Positions 1 through 6,435 of a stretch of 8,304 nucleotides of DNA are shown piece after piece. The notes below the pieces were generated by a model. The model searched no databases, was not told the DNA's origin, and saw only the letters and a program-made list of their open reading frames with translations. The stretch is from Actinomycetota bacterium (GTDB lineage: Bacteria > Actinomycetota > Thermoleophilia > Solirubrobacterales > Solirubrobacteraceae), in NCBI GenBank assembly GCA_009699565.1, contig WLNX01000071.1, forward strand, positions 1 through 8,304. Reading direction: 5' to 3'. The position numbers and the translations under genes were made by a program. The first letter of the stretch is position 1. Each line of letters begins with the position of its first letter.

Positions 1-1127
1 CCCTCAGGCACGATCAGCGCAGTGACGGCTTCCCCCCAATCGGGATCCGCGCGACCGACAACGGCGACGTCCGCCACAGCCGGGTGGCCTAAGAGAACCT
101 CCTCGACTCTCTCCGGCGAAATGTTTTCACCGCCGGAGATGATGATCTCCGAGAGTCGACCAACGATCTCCAGCTCGCCCGCCTCGTTCCGGCTTGCGAG
201 GTCGCCGCTGCGCAGCCAATCACCGCACTGCGGAGCGACCGTTGGGCCTGCGATCAGGACCTCGCTGCTCGGCGCGATGTCGACTTGCGTGCAGAAAAGA
301 GGAGCTCCGAGGGTCACTACCTGCGAGCAGGCTTCAGTCATTCCATAGGACGGAGCCAGAGGGACAGCCGCCCGGTTGGCCTCGGCCACCAGATTAGGCG
401 AGATCGGTCCGCCGCCGAGGAGAACCCAGCGCAGAGAAGGCGGGTCGCAGAGCCCCACGTCGAGGAGTCGCTGCAGTGTGGTCGGAACCAGCGAGACGAG
501 CGTTGGACCGCCTTGCTCCGACAGCCGCTCGAGGACCGAAGCCCGGTCAAAGCGGGGCTCGACAATCGCGGTCGTGCCGTAGATCACTGCTCTCATGAGG
601 ATCGACATCCCGCCCACATGAGTCAGGGGAAGCACCGACAGCCAGCGCTCGTCAGGATCGAGTCCCAGTGCGACCGCGGAGCCCGCGGCGCTCCACCAGA
701 AGTTTCCGTAGGTGAGCTCGATCGCCTTGCCACTGCCGCTCGAACCTGAGCTATAGATGACGACTGCCACGTCGTTGAGCTCGTGCCGAAGGGCAAGCTG
801 CGCAGCAGGATCCTCGTGTCCGAGAAGAGGTCCGCTGATCACCGTGCGGGCACCTGCGGTGCGTTCAGCCTTGAGCTCAGTTGGCGCTGACGGATCGATT
901 GGAACCGCGACGGCGCCGAGCAGAAGAACGGCGTGGAGTGCGACGGCAAAGTCTTCCCCAGGCTCCAGTTCAATGCCCACCCGGTCCTGACGCGCTACTC
1001 CCATCGCGCTGAGCTGACGAGCTGCCCGCTCGGCCTGCGCGAGGAGCTCTCGATAGCTGAGACTGTTGACGGCCACCTGCGCGGGGCGGGCGGCGGCGGC
1101 TCGCGGCAACCAGGCATCTACCAACAC
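1..1127 (-). CDS. menE: o-succinylbenzoate-CoA ligase MenE (3' end cut by the window edge)
   Basis: This adenylate-forming enzyme activates o-succinylbenzoate with ATP and joins it to CoA, supplying the substrate of MenB. The frame is open from a GTG at 1127 to the left edge (375 codons, no stop). Reading from that GTG I see a P-loop (A3) motif YSSGSSGSGKA at residues 125-135, PLTHVGGMS at 167-175 (typical of MenE), SYGMTEA (A5) at 260-266, the RSGDL (A7) motif at 306-310, and GRLSEIIISGGENISPERVEE (A8 hinge) at 323-343. The C-terminal A10 lysine lies beyond the window. The P-loop is unusual: the usual TGxPKG reads SGSGKA. An in-frame TAG sits upstream at 1154-1152, and no ATG lies between it and the GTG, so the start is GTG 1127 or TTG 1124. 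A GAGG lies 14 nt upstream, too far for a normal ribosome site. The gene is divergent from menB. Family call is firm; MenE rather than another acyl-CoA ligase follows from motifs plus context. Confidence 0.94.
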   Translation of the reverse strand, partial: MLVDAWLPRAAAARPAQVAVNSLSYRELLAQAERAARQLSAMGVARQDRVGIELEPGEDFAVALHAVLLLGAVAVPIDPSAPTELKAERTAGARTVISGPLLGHEDPAAQLALRHELNDVAVVIYSSGSSGSGKAIELTYGNFWWSAAGSAVALGLDPDERWLSVLPLTHVGGMSILMRAVIYGTTAIVEPRFDRASVLERLSEQGGPTLVSLVPTTLQRLLDVGLCDPPSLRWVLLGGGPISPNLVAEANRAAVPLAPSYGMTEACSQVVTLGAPLFCTQVDIAPSSEVLIAGPTVAPQCGDWLRSGDLASRNEAGELEIVGRLSEIIISGGENISPERVEEVLLGHPAVADVAVVGRADPDWGEAVTALIVPE

Positions 1128-1153
1128 GCCGTAAAAGCTAGCCTCTTGCGACT
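1128..1153. promoter_or_regulatory. menE/menB divergent gap with a possible symmetric two-way -10 element
   Basis: Only 26 bp separate the two divergent start codons. Near its centre is the palindrome GCTAGC (1137-1142). On the plus strand TAGCCT (1139-1144) fits a TAnnnT -10 box and would place transcription start near A1151, three bases before the menB ATG. On the minus strand TAGCTT (1140-1135) would place the start near 1128, next to the menE GTG. The boxes overlap at 1139-1140. Both transcripts would then be leaderless or nearly so, which agrees with the lack of usable Shine-Dalgarno sequences. I see no good -35 box on either side. The elements are visible; promoter function is inferred from short, degenerate motifs. 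Confidence 0.35.
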
Positions 1154-2014
1154 ATGGACTCCGAAATGACAATCCGACCCGGCGCCGAGTGGACCCCCTA
1201 CGGCGAATACAGCGACATTCGCTTCGAACACAGCGGGGATGGGATAGCGAAGATCACCATCAACCGTCCCGAGGCGCGGAACGCCTTTCGACCCCAAACG
1301 CTGTTCCAGCTCAGCGAAGCTCTGAACAGGGCGCAGAACGACCCAAGCGTCGGCGTCATCATCCTGACCGGCGAAGGACCGCTGGCATTCTGCTCCGGCG
1401 GAGACCAGCGCATCCGCGGCGACGACGGCTACATCGGAGACGACGCGGTTGCAGAGCAGGGAATCGGCCGCCTGAATGTGCTCGACCTGCAGATTCAGAT
1501 GCGGCGCTGCCCTAAGCCAATCGTGGCGATGATCGCCGGATTCGCGATTGGCGGTGGACACATCCTTCACATCTGCGCAGACCTGTCGATCGCTGCCGAC
1601 AACGCACGCTTTGGACAGACCGGGCCGCGCGTCGGCTCATTCGACGGCGGCTTTGGATCGGGTCTTCTGGCCCGCCAGATCGGCCAGAAGCGCGCCAAGG
1701 AGATTTGGTTTCTCTGCCGCCAGTACGACGCGGCGACGGCGCTGGACTGGGGCCTCGTCAACAGCGTCGTCCCCGTAGCCGAACTTGAAGTCGAGACCGT
1801 TCAATGGTGTCGCGAGATGCTCGAACTGTCACCGATGGCTCTGAGGATGCTGAAGGCGTCATTCAACGCCGCTGATGATGGGCTCGCAGGGGTCCAGCAG
1901 CTCGCGGGAGATGCGACGCTCCTCTTCTACATGTCCGAAGAAGCTCAGGAGGGCCGTGACGCGTACGTAGAGAAGCGCGCTCCCGACTTCTCAAAGTTCC
2001 CCAAGCGCCCGTAG
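1154..2014 (+). CDS. menB: 1,4-dihydroxy-2-naphthoyl-CoA synthase MenB, type I
   Basis: This crotonase-fold enzyme performs the intramolecular Dieckmann cyclisation of o-succinylbenzoyl-CoA to DHNA-CoA in the cytoplasm. The 286-residue protein has the usual family length. Visible motifs are NRPEARNAFRP (37-47), the oxyanion-hole and CoA segment CSGGDQRIRGD (80-90), AGFAIGGGH (128-136), GQTGPRVGSFDGG (154-166) with the catalytic Ser162 and Asp164, EIWFLCRQYDA (183-193), Tyr259 and the C-terminal PDFSKF. Gln155, Gly157 and Trp185 match the bicarbonate site of the E. coli enzyme (Gln154, Gly156, Trp184), so this should be a bicarbonate-dependent type I MenB; mycobacterial MenB carries Asp in place of the glycine. 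The ATG at 1154 is preceded in frame by TAG 1139-1141; an ATG at 1166 is the only near alternative. Neither has a Shine-Dalgarno sequence. It is the first gene of menB-menA-menC. Confidence 0.98.
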   Translation: MDSEMTIRPGAEWTPYGEYSDIRFEHSGDGIAKITINRPEARNAFRPQTLFQLSEALNRAQNDPSVGVIILTGEGPLAFCSGGDQRIRGDDGYIGDDAVAEQGIGRLNVLDLQIQMRRCPKPIVAMIAGFAIGGGHILHICADLSIAADNARFGQTGPRVGSFDGGFGSGLLARQIGQKRAKEIWFLCRQYDAATALDWGLVNSVVPVAELEVETVQWCREMLELSPMALRMLKASFNAADDGLAGVQQLAGDATLLFYMSEEAQEGRDAYVEKRAPDFSKFPKRP

Positions 2015-2016
2015 CA

Positions 2017-2934
2017 ATGACCGGGCCGACCAAGACATCCCCTGCTGGCTCGCCGTCGGGGCTGCAGATCTGGCTGATGGCAGCGCGTCCGCGCACCCTG
2101 CCCGCCGCGGTTGCGCCGGTGTTGGTTGGTACAGCACTGGCTTGGACGGTTGGGCCGCTGAACTGGTTTGCATTTGTGGCGGCTGCGCTCGGAGCGCTCT
2201 TCATTCAGGTCGGCACCAACCTCTCCAACGACTACTCCGATGCGCGCCGCGGCGCCGACACCGAGGAACGCCTCGGCCCGGTTCGCGTGACTGCCGGCGG
2301 ACTTGTACCGCCGCAGCAGGTGCTCGTGGCGACCTATGCGAGCTTCGGAGCAGCAGTGCTCTGCGGTGTCTACCTGATCATCATCGCCGGCCCGGTCCTG
2401 CTGCTGATTGGAGCTGCCTCAATCCTCGCTGGGGTGCTCTACACGGGCGGCCCTCGCCCTTACGGCTATGAGGGCTTCGGCGAGCTGTTCGTCTTTACGT
2501 TCTTCGGGATTGTTGCGGTCACCGGCTCCTACTTTGTCCAGCGCCAGGCGCTGGAATGGGAGGCGTTCGTGCTGGCGATTCCGGTGGGGCTGCTGGCCTC
2601 GGCAATCTTGGTAGTCAACAACGTGCGCGACCTCGACACCGACCGTCGGGCAAACAAGAAAACGCTTGCCGTTCGTCTGGGCCGCAGCCGAACGCGCGGA
2701 CTGTTCGCAGCAATGCTGCTGCTCGCCTATCCGACTGCGGTCCTTCCATGGCTGCTGGGCAGCTTCAATGCCTGGCTGGTGCTGGTGGTACTGACCCTGC
2801 CCCTGACCTGGCGCCTCATTCGCACCGTGGCGAACAGCACGGACGGCCCCACCCTCAATGCGGCGCTCGCGAAGACCGGAGTGCTGGAACTGCTCTTCTG
2901 CCTCCTGCTCACCGTCGGGCTGCTCCTCAATTAG
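2017..2934 (+). CDS. menA: 1,4-dihydroxy-2-naphthoate polyprenyltransferase MenA
   Basis: This membrane-embedded UbiA-family enzyme transfers a polyprenyl chain to 1,4-dihydroxy-2-naphthoate with loss of CO2, making demethylmenaquinone. The 305-residue protein has about nine hydrophobic segments, roughly at 28-48, 50-68, 102-125, 126-143, 155-173, 184-201, 228-248, 252-266 and 286-304. The first Asp-rich motif is NDYSDARRGAD (71-81) and the second is NNVRDLDTDRRANKKT (201-216); together they bind Mg2+ and the prenyl diphosphate. The N-terminal ARPRTLPAAVAPVLVG (23-38) is typical of MenA rather than of UbiA or chlorophyll and heme O synthases. Its ATG begins two bases after the menB stop, with no ribosome site of its own, so translation is probably coupled to menB. 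Chain length of the prenyl donor cannot be read from the sequence. Confidence 0.97.
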   Translation: MTGPTKTSPAGSPSGLQIWLMAARPRTLPAAVAPVLVGTALAWTVGPLNWFAFVAAALGALFIQVGTNLSNDYSDARRGADTEERLGPVRVTAGGLVPPQQVLVATYASFGAAVLCGVYLIIIAGPVLLLIGAASILAGVLYTGGPRPYGYEGFGELFVFTFFGIVAVTGSYFVQRQALEWEAFVLAIPVGLLASAILVVNNVRDLDTDRRANKKTLAVRLGRSRTRGLFAAMLLLAYPTAVLPWLLGSFNAWLVLVVLTLPLTWRLIRTVANSTDGPTLNAALAKTGVLELLFCLLLTVGLLLN

Positions 2935-2936
2935 CC

Positions 2937-3971
2937 ATGAAGGCTGAGATCGAGAGCATCACGCTGGAGCTGGCGGAGCCTCTTGTTAGCTCAGCCGGGA
3001 CCGTCGACGAGCGGGACCTTCTGCTGGTCTGCCTGGAGGGTGAGCACGGCTTGGTCGGCTGGGGCGAGGCTGCACCGCTCGAGCCTTACGACGGAGTGAC
3101 CATCGATCGATGCCGGACAGCTCTTGAGCTTCAGACAGCGGCCCTGCGCGCTGCGCCGAAGTCGGCAACCGGCGCCGAACTGCTCGAGCTTGCGCGCTCG
3201 GCCGACGATCTGCCACAGGCGATGGCTGCTATCGACACCGCGCTTTGGGATCTCGCAGGCCAGCGCGACGGCGTACCGCTCGCAGAGCTTCTTAGCCGGG
3301 ACCCCTCACGAAAGGTCCCCGTCAATGGCGTGATCGGAGCCGAAACTCCGGTGATCGCCGCTCAGCTTGCATCAGACCTCGTCGCCGCCGGATTTACGAC
3401 GCTGAAGGTCAAGGTCGGCACCGACGACGACATCGAGCGCTTGGAGGCCGTCCGCGTAGCCGTGGGCCCTCGAATCGCGCTGCGGATTGACGCAAACGGT
3501 GCCTGGTCCCTCGCCGAGGCCAGAGCAAGACTCGCCGCGATGGAGCCGTTCGGGATTGAGATCGCGGAGGAGCCTGTCAGCGGCGTAGACGCACTACGAG
3601 AATTGGCCCAGTCCACGTCGACCCCAATCGCAGCCGACGAAACCAGTGGCCTGATCGGCGCCCTTGCAGCAGCCCCTACGCAGTATGTCTGTCTGAAGCT
3701 TGGCCGAGCGGGAGGCATCTCGGCGCTGCTGGCCCAGGCGGCGCTTGTCCGAAGCAGCGGCGGCGAGGTCTACGTCGCCTCGATGCTCGACGGACCGGTC
3801 GGGATTGCGGCCGCGGTCCACGCGGCCGCCGCGCTCAGAATCACGACCCCTTGTGGCCTTGCGACGCTCGATCGCTTCGACGGGGTCGACGGAGGACTGC
3901 TCGCTCCGACCGGCGGAGAGATCACCGTCCCTCTTGGTGCTGGACTGGGCGTCGGACCTGCCGAGGCCTGA
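2937..3971 (+). CDS. menC: o-succinylbenzoate synthase MenC (enolase superfamily)
   Basis: MenC dehydrates SHCHC to o-succinylbenzoate. The 344-residue protein has the capping domain (about 1-120) and the C-terminal barrel of the enolase superfamily. The catalytic set is complete: KVK (Lys157, Lys159), metal ligands Asp185 in RIDANGAW, Glu211 in EEPV and Asp234 in ADET, and the opposing lysine Lys254 in CLKLGRAGG. The start is the ATG at 2937, two bases after the menA stop; the frame is open further upstream inside menA, but the N-terminus from this ATG (MKAEIESITLEL) is normal for the family. Sequence alone does not fully separate o-succinylbenzoate synthase from related racemases, dipeptide epimerases or muconate cycloisomerases, and some family members also racemise N-acylamino acids. 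The position in a men operon decides the call. It ends 6 bp from the convergent menH stop. Confidence 0.92.
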   Translation: MKAEIESITLELAEPLVSSAGTVDERDLLLVCLEGEHGLVGWGEAAPLEPYDGVTIDRCRTALELQTAALRAAPKSATGAELLELARSADDLPQAMAAIDTALWDLAGQRDGVPLAELLSRDPSRKVPVNGVIGAETPVIAAQLASDLVAAGFTTLKVKVGTDDDIERLEAVRVAVGPRIALRIDANGAWSLAEARARLAAMEPFGIEIAEEPVSGVDALRELAQSTSTPIAADETSGLIGALAAAPTQYVCLKLGRAGGISALLAQAALVRSSGGEVYVASMLDGPVGIAAAVHAAAALRITTPCGLATLDRFDGVDGGLLAPTGGEITVPLGAGLGVGPAEA

Positions 3972-3977
3972 GAGCCG

Positions 3978-4703
3978 TTAGAGAATTGCCGCGAGGGCCT
4001 GCGGGTCGCTGCGCGGAAGCGCATGAGTTCCAGCCGGAACAACATGCAGCACAGCGTCACCGATGGAGCCGGCCAGTTGCTCGGCGATTTCGACATAGCG
4101 CTCGTCTCTCTCCCCCGCGACGACGTCAACCGGCATCGCGAGTTCGCCCAGTCGCGACCACATCGGCTCCATACGGCCAACCGAGAGGGCGGACAGAGCA
4201 GCGGCGAGGTCACCTGGGCGGTTCTTGAGAATTTCGCCACGCGCCGCCAGATTCACCTCCGGCCGATCAACCCGAAACAGGTCTCCGTCCAGCCACTGAT
4301 CCGCAAATGAACCGATCGCAAGCCGCTTCAACCGCTCCGCGAGCAGCAGGTCGCTCTCAAGTCGCTGCGCGCGCAGGGCAGGGTCTTCCAGTCCGGCTGT
4401 GGTGGAGATCAGGATCAGCCGCTCAATCCGCTCCGGCGCCTTCAATGCGGCCTGGAGTGCCAGCCTGCCCCCCAGCGAGTAGCCCGCGATTGTGAAGCGC
4501 GGAGGCGCTGCGGCGAGCAGATCGTCGACGCACAGCTCGAAAGAGATGGGTCGGACCGCCGAATTTTGACCGTGTCCTCTCAGATCAGGAATGACGGCGC
4601 GGTAGCGTTTGGGCTCGAGCAGCCGAGTCACCGGGAGCCAAGTGCCCGAAGTGCCAGCGAACCCATGAACCATTAGAGCCGTATCCATTACCGGAACCAT
4701 CAT
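3978..4703 (-). CDS. menH: SHCHC synthase MenH (alpha/beta hydrolase fold)
   Basis: MenH eliminates pyruvate from SEPHCHC, the MenD product, to give SHCHC. From the ATG at 4703 the protein has 241 residues. It shows MVHGFAGTSGTW (11-22, the HG oxyanion region), PDLRGHGQN (39-47), the nucleophile elbow GYSLGGRLAL (74-83) with Ser76, the acid Asp200 in GERDERY, and His227 in AGTHALP. GYSxGGR is characteristic of MenH among hydrolases. Start choice: ATG codons lie at 4703, 4700 and 4688. GGAG at 4713-4710, six bases before 4703, favours that one, whose ATG overlaps the menD ATG on the other strand; 4688 would leave a 13-bp gap. The frame stays open upstream to 4943, but that part is antisense to menD and unlike the family. 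Any promoter must lie inside menD. The family call is strong and the start is moderately supported. Confidence 0.9.
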   Translation of the reverse strand: MMVPVMDTALMVHGFAGTSGTWLPVTRLLEPKRYRAVIPDLRGHGQNSAVRPISFELCVDDLLAAAPPRFTIAGYSLGGRLALQAALKAPERIERLILISTTAGLEDPALRAQRLESDLLLAERLKRLAIGSFADQWLDGDLFRVDRPEVNLAARGEILKNRPGDLAAALSALSVGRMEPMWSRLGELAMPVDVVAGERDERYVEIAEQLAGSIGDAVLHVVPAGTHALPRSDPQALAAIL

Positions 4704-4716
4704 GACCGTCTCCAAC
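4701..4716 (-). promoter_or_regulatory. menH ribosome binding site inside the menD coding region, with shared start CATG
   Basis: On the minus strand GGAG occupies 4713-4710 and is followed by a 6-base spacer and ATG at 4703-4701. This is the best-spaced Shine-Dalgarno sequence I found at any start in the window. The same CATG (4701-4704) holds the plus-strand menD ATG at 4702-4704, which has only a weak GGAA at 4693-4696. If both starts are right, the two initiator codons overlap by two bases and there is no intergenic DNA. In-frame menH ATGs at 4700 and 4688 are alternatives. Confidence 0.5.
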
Positions 4717-6435
4717 GACAGCCACCTCCTACTGCGCGCCTTCTGCGATGAACTTGGCCGCTGCGCGATCAGCGGAGCGGTCACCTCGCCGGGGTCCCGC
4801 TCGACGCCGCTGATCGCTGCGCTGACCGCGGACGGCGGCTTCCCAGTCTTCTCCCAGGTTGATGAGCGCAGCGCCGCCTTCTTCGCGTTGGGCCTTGCAA
4901 AAGAGACCGGCAAGCCCGCAGTTCTGGCTTGCACCTCCGGCACCGCAGCAGCGAACTACCTGCCCGCGATCGTCGAAGCCCACGAAGCACGTGTGCCAAT
5001 GATCGTCTGCACCGCAGACCGCCCGCCCGAGCTGCGAGGCATCGGCGCAGGCCAGACGATTGACCAAGTCAAGATCTTTGGGGACCACGTCCTCTCGTTC
5101 ACTGAGGTCGGCGTTGACGAAGCGAACGAATTCAACCTGCGGTGGATGAGGTCGTTGGCCTGTCGGTCCGTCTGGACGTCGCTCGGGCAGCGGCGGGGAC
5201 CGGTCCATCTCAACTTCCCGCTCCGGGAGCCGCTGGTGCTTGCGGCCTCCCTCCCCGCCCCGACTGAAGAGGAGGAGGGTCGCAGCGACAGGCGCCCCTG
5301 GACGGCGCGCGTTGAATCGTTCGGCGACCCTGTCGCCGCAGCGGAGATGGTCGCTCCGATCGTCGCCTCCGCACCCAAGGGGGTGCTCGTGGCAGGACGC
5401 GTTGAAGGATCACTCAACGGCCTTCGGCTGACGGCAGCCGCCCGCGCGTTCAGCGCGGCAAGCGGCTGGCCGATCCTCGCGGACCCTCTGAGCGGGTGCC
5501 GCAGCGGAGAGGAGTCCGTTGCCAATTACGATGCGCTGCTGCGTGCTCATCCGCTGGCACTTAGCGCCCAGCCCACCGCGGTGCTTCGGTTCGGCGACAT
5601 GCCTGCGTCGAAGCCGCTGCGCGAATGGCTCCGCGGACTCGACGCGGTGCAGGTCCAGATTGATCCGGAGATGGTCTGGCAGGACCCCTCGCTGGACTGC
5701 GACTTGGTGATCAACGCGCAGCCTTCGGCCGTCCTGGAACTGCTGGCAGAGCGCTGCGTCGTCGGCGATCCCTCCTGGGCGGCGGGATGGCGGGAGGCGG
5801 ACAACCGGGCCGACGATGCAGTCGCTCCGCTGTTGGACGGAGGAGTCTCGGAGCCGGCCGTCGCCCGTCTCCTTGGGAGCGAGCTCCCGGACGAGGCCAC
5901 TCTGTTTGTGGCTTCATCGATGGCGGTCCGGGATGTCGAATCGTTCTTTCCCAACAGGGAACGCCCATTGCGGGTCATGAGCAATCGGGGTGCCAATGGC
6001 ATCGATGGGACCATCGCGTCGGCTTACGGTGCTGCGGCAACCAATGACGACCCCACGGTTCTCTTGATCGGAGACGTTGCCTTCGCCCACGACATCGGCT
6101 CGCTTCTAACTGCCCGCCGCAGCGGCATACCGCTTACGATCGTGCTGGTTGATAACAACGGCGGAGGAATCTTTGACTTCCTACCAGTCTCTACCGAAAG
6201 CCGCTACTACGACGAACACATCCTCACCTCAACGCAGCTCGACGTCTCCGCTGCTGCTGGGGCGTTTGGCCTCCACCTGCTCGAGGTCGAGACGCCCGGA
6301 GAGCTGTCGGCGGCGCTCGAATACGCGATCAGCTCAGATGGCACCCAGCTGATTCACGTCCGCACCGAGCGCGCTGCCAACGTCGAGCTGCACGCCGAGG
6401 TCTGGAAGGCCGTAGCGCTCTCGCTCGCGCGCTAA
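4702..6435 (+). CDS. menD: SEPHCHC synthase MenD (thiamine diphosphate enzyme)
   Basis: MenD decarboxylates 2-oxoglutarate on thiamine diphosphate and adds the resulting succinic semialdehyde carbanion to isochorismate, giving SEPHCHC; this is the committed step to menaquinone. The 577-residue protein has normal length. The N-terminal domain carries SPGSRSTPL (29-37), the cofactor-activating Glu55 in VDERSAAFFALGLAK (53-67), CTSGTAAANYLPA (77-89), TADRPPELR (104-112) and Gln118 in GAGQTIDQ, matching Glu55 and Gln118 of the E. coli enzyme. The C-terminal domain holds SNRGANGIDGTIASA (427-441) and the cofactor and Mg2+ motif GDVAFAHD (457-464) to NNGGGIFDFLP (485-495). An acidic run EEEEGRSDRR (189-198) marks the linker to the central domain. 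The ATG at 4702 gives the expected N-terminus but only a weak GGAA precedes it. It is head to head with menH, and its TAA overlaps the menF stop. No promoter is evident upstream, where the DNA codes for menH. Confidence 0.98.
   Translation: MTVSNDSHLLLRAFCDELGRCAISGAVTSPGSRSTPLIAALTADGGFPVFSQVDERSAAFFALGLAKETGKPAVLACTSGTAAANYLPAIVEAHEARVPMIVCTADRPPELRGIGAGQTIDQVKIFGDHVLSFTEVGVDEANEFNLRWMRSLACRSVWTSLGQRRGPVHLNFPLREPLVLAASLPAPTEEEEGRSDRRPWTARVESFGDPVAAAEMVAPIVASAPKGVLVAGRVEGSLNGLRLTAAARAFSAASGWPILADPLSGCRSGEESVANYDALLRAHPLALSAQPTAVLRFGDMPASKPLREWLRGLDAVQVQIDPEMVWQDPSLDCDLVINAQPSAVLELLAERCVVGDPSWAAGWREADNRADDAVAPLLDGGVSEPAVARLLGSELPDEATLFVASSMAVRDVESFFPNRERPLRVMSNRGANGIDGTIASAYGAAATNDDPTVLLIGDVAFAHDIGSLLTARRSGIPLTIVLVDNNGGGIFDFLPVSTESRYYDEHILTSTQLDVSAAAGAFGLHLLEVETPGELSAALEYAISSDGTQLIHVRTERAANVELHAEVWKAVALSLAR

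Noticed and set aside
1118..1570. Antisense open frame across the start of menB (150 residues)
   Set aside because: It is a shadow of the conserved menB frame and shows no motif; it would also have to end within the menE start region.
2556..2936. Open frame upstream of menC, inside menA (127 residues)
   Set aside because: It overlaps the strongly supported menA in another frame, is rich in Arg, Pro and Ala and has no family signature; the menC start at 2937 gives a normal N-terminus.
3101..3112. 12-bp perfect palindrome CATCGATCGATG in menC
   Set aside because: One or two palindromes of this length are expected by chance in 8.3 kb, and the bases fit ordinary codons; no repeat or operator context.
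3805..3831. Two GCGGCCGC octamers close together in menC
   Set aside because: They arise from Ala-rich codons (IAAAVHAAAAL) and need no other explanation.
3955..3995. Possible terminator between the convergent menC and menH genes
   Set aside because: Only short self-complementary pieces such as AGGCCT are present, with no stable stem followed by a T-tract on either strand.
4704..4943. Upstream extension of the menH frame to an ATG at 4943 (321 residues in total)
   Set aside because: The extra 80 residues are antisense to menD codons, are Ser/Arg-rich and do not resemble a MenH N-terminus; the alpha/beta hydrolase fold begins just after the ATGs at 4703-4688.
4956..5525. Long antisense open frame within menD (189 residues), with similar ones elsewhere in the men genes
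   Set aside because: Long antisense frames are expected in GC-rich coding DNA. The translation is low-complexity Ser/Arg/Pro with no recognisable domain.
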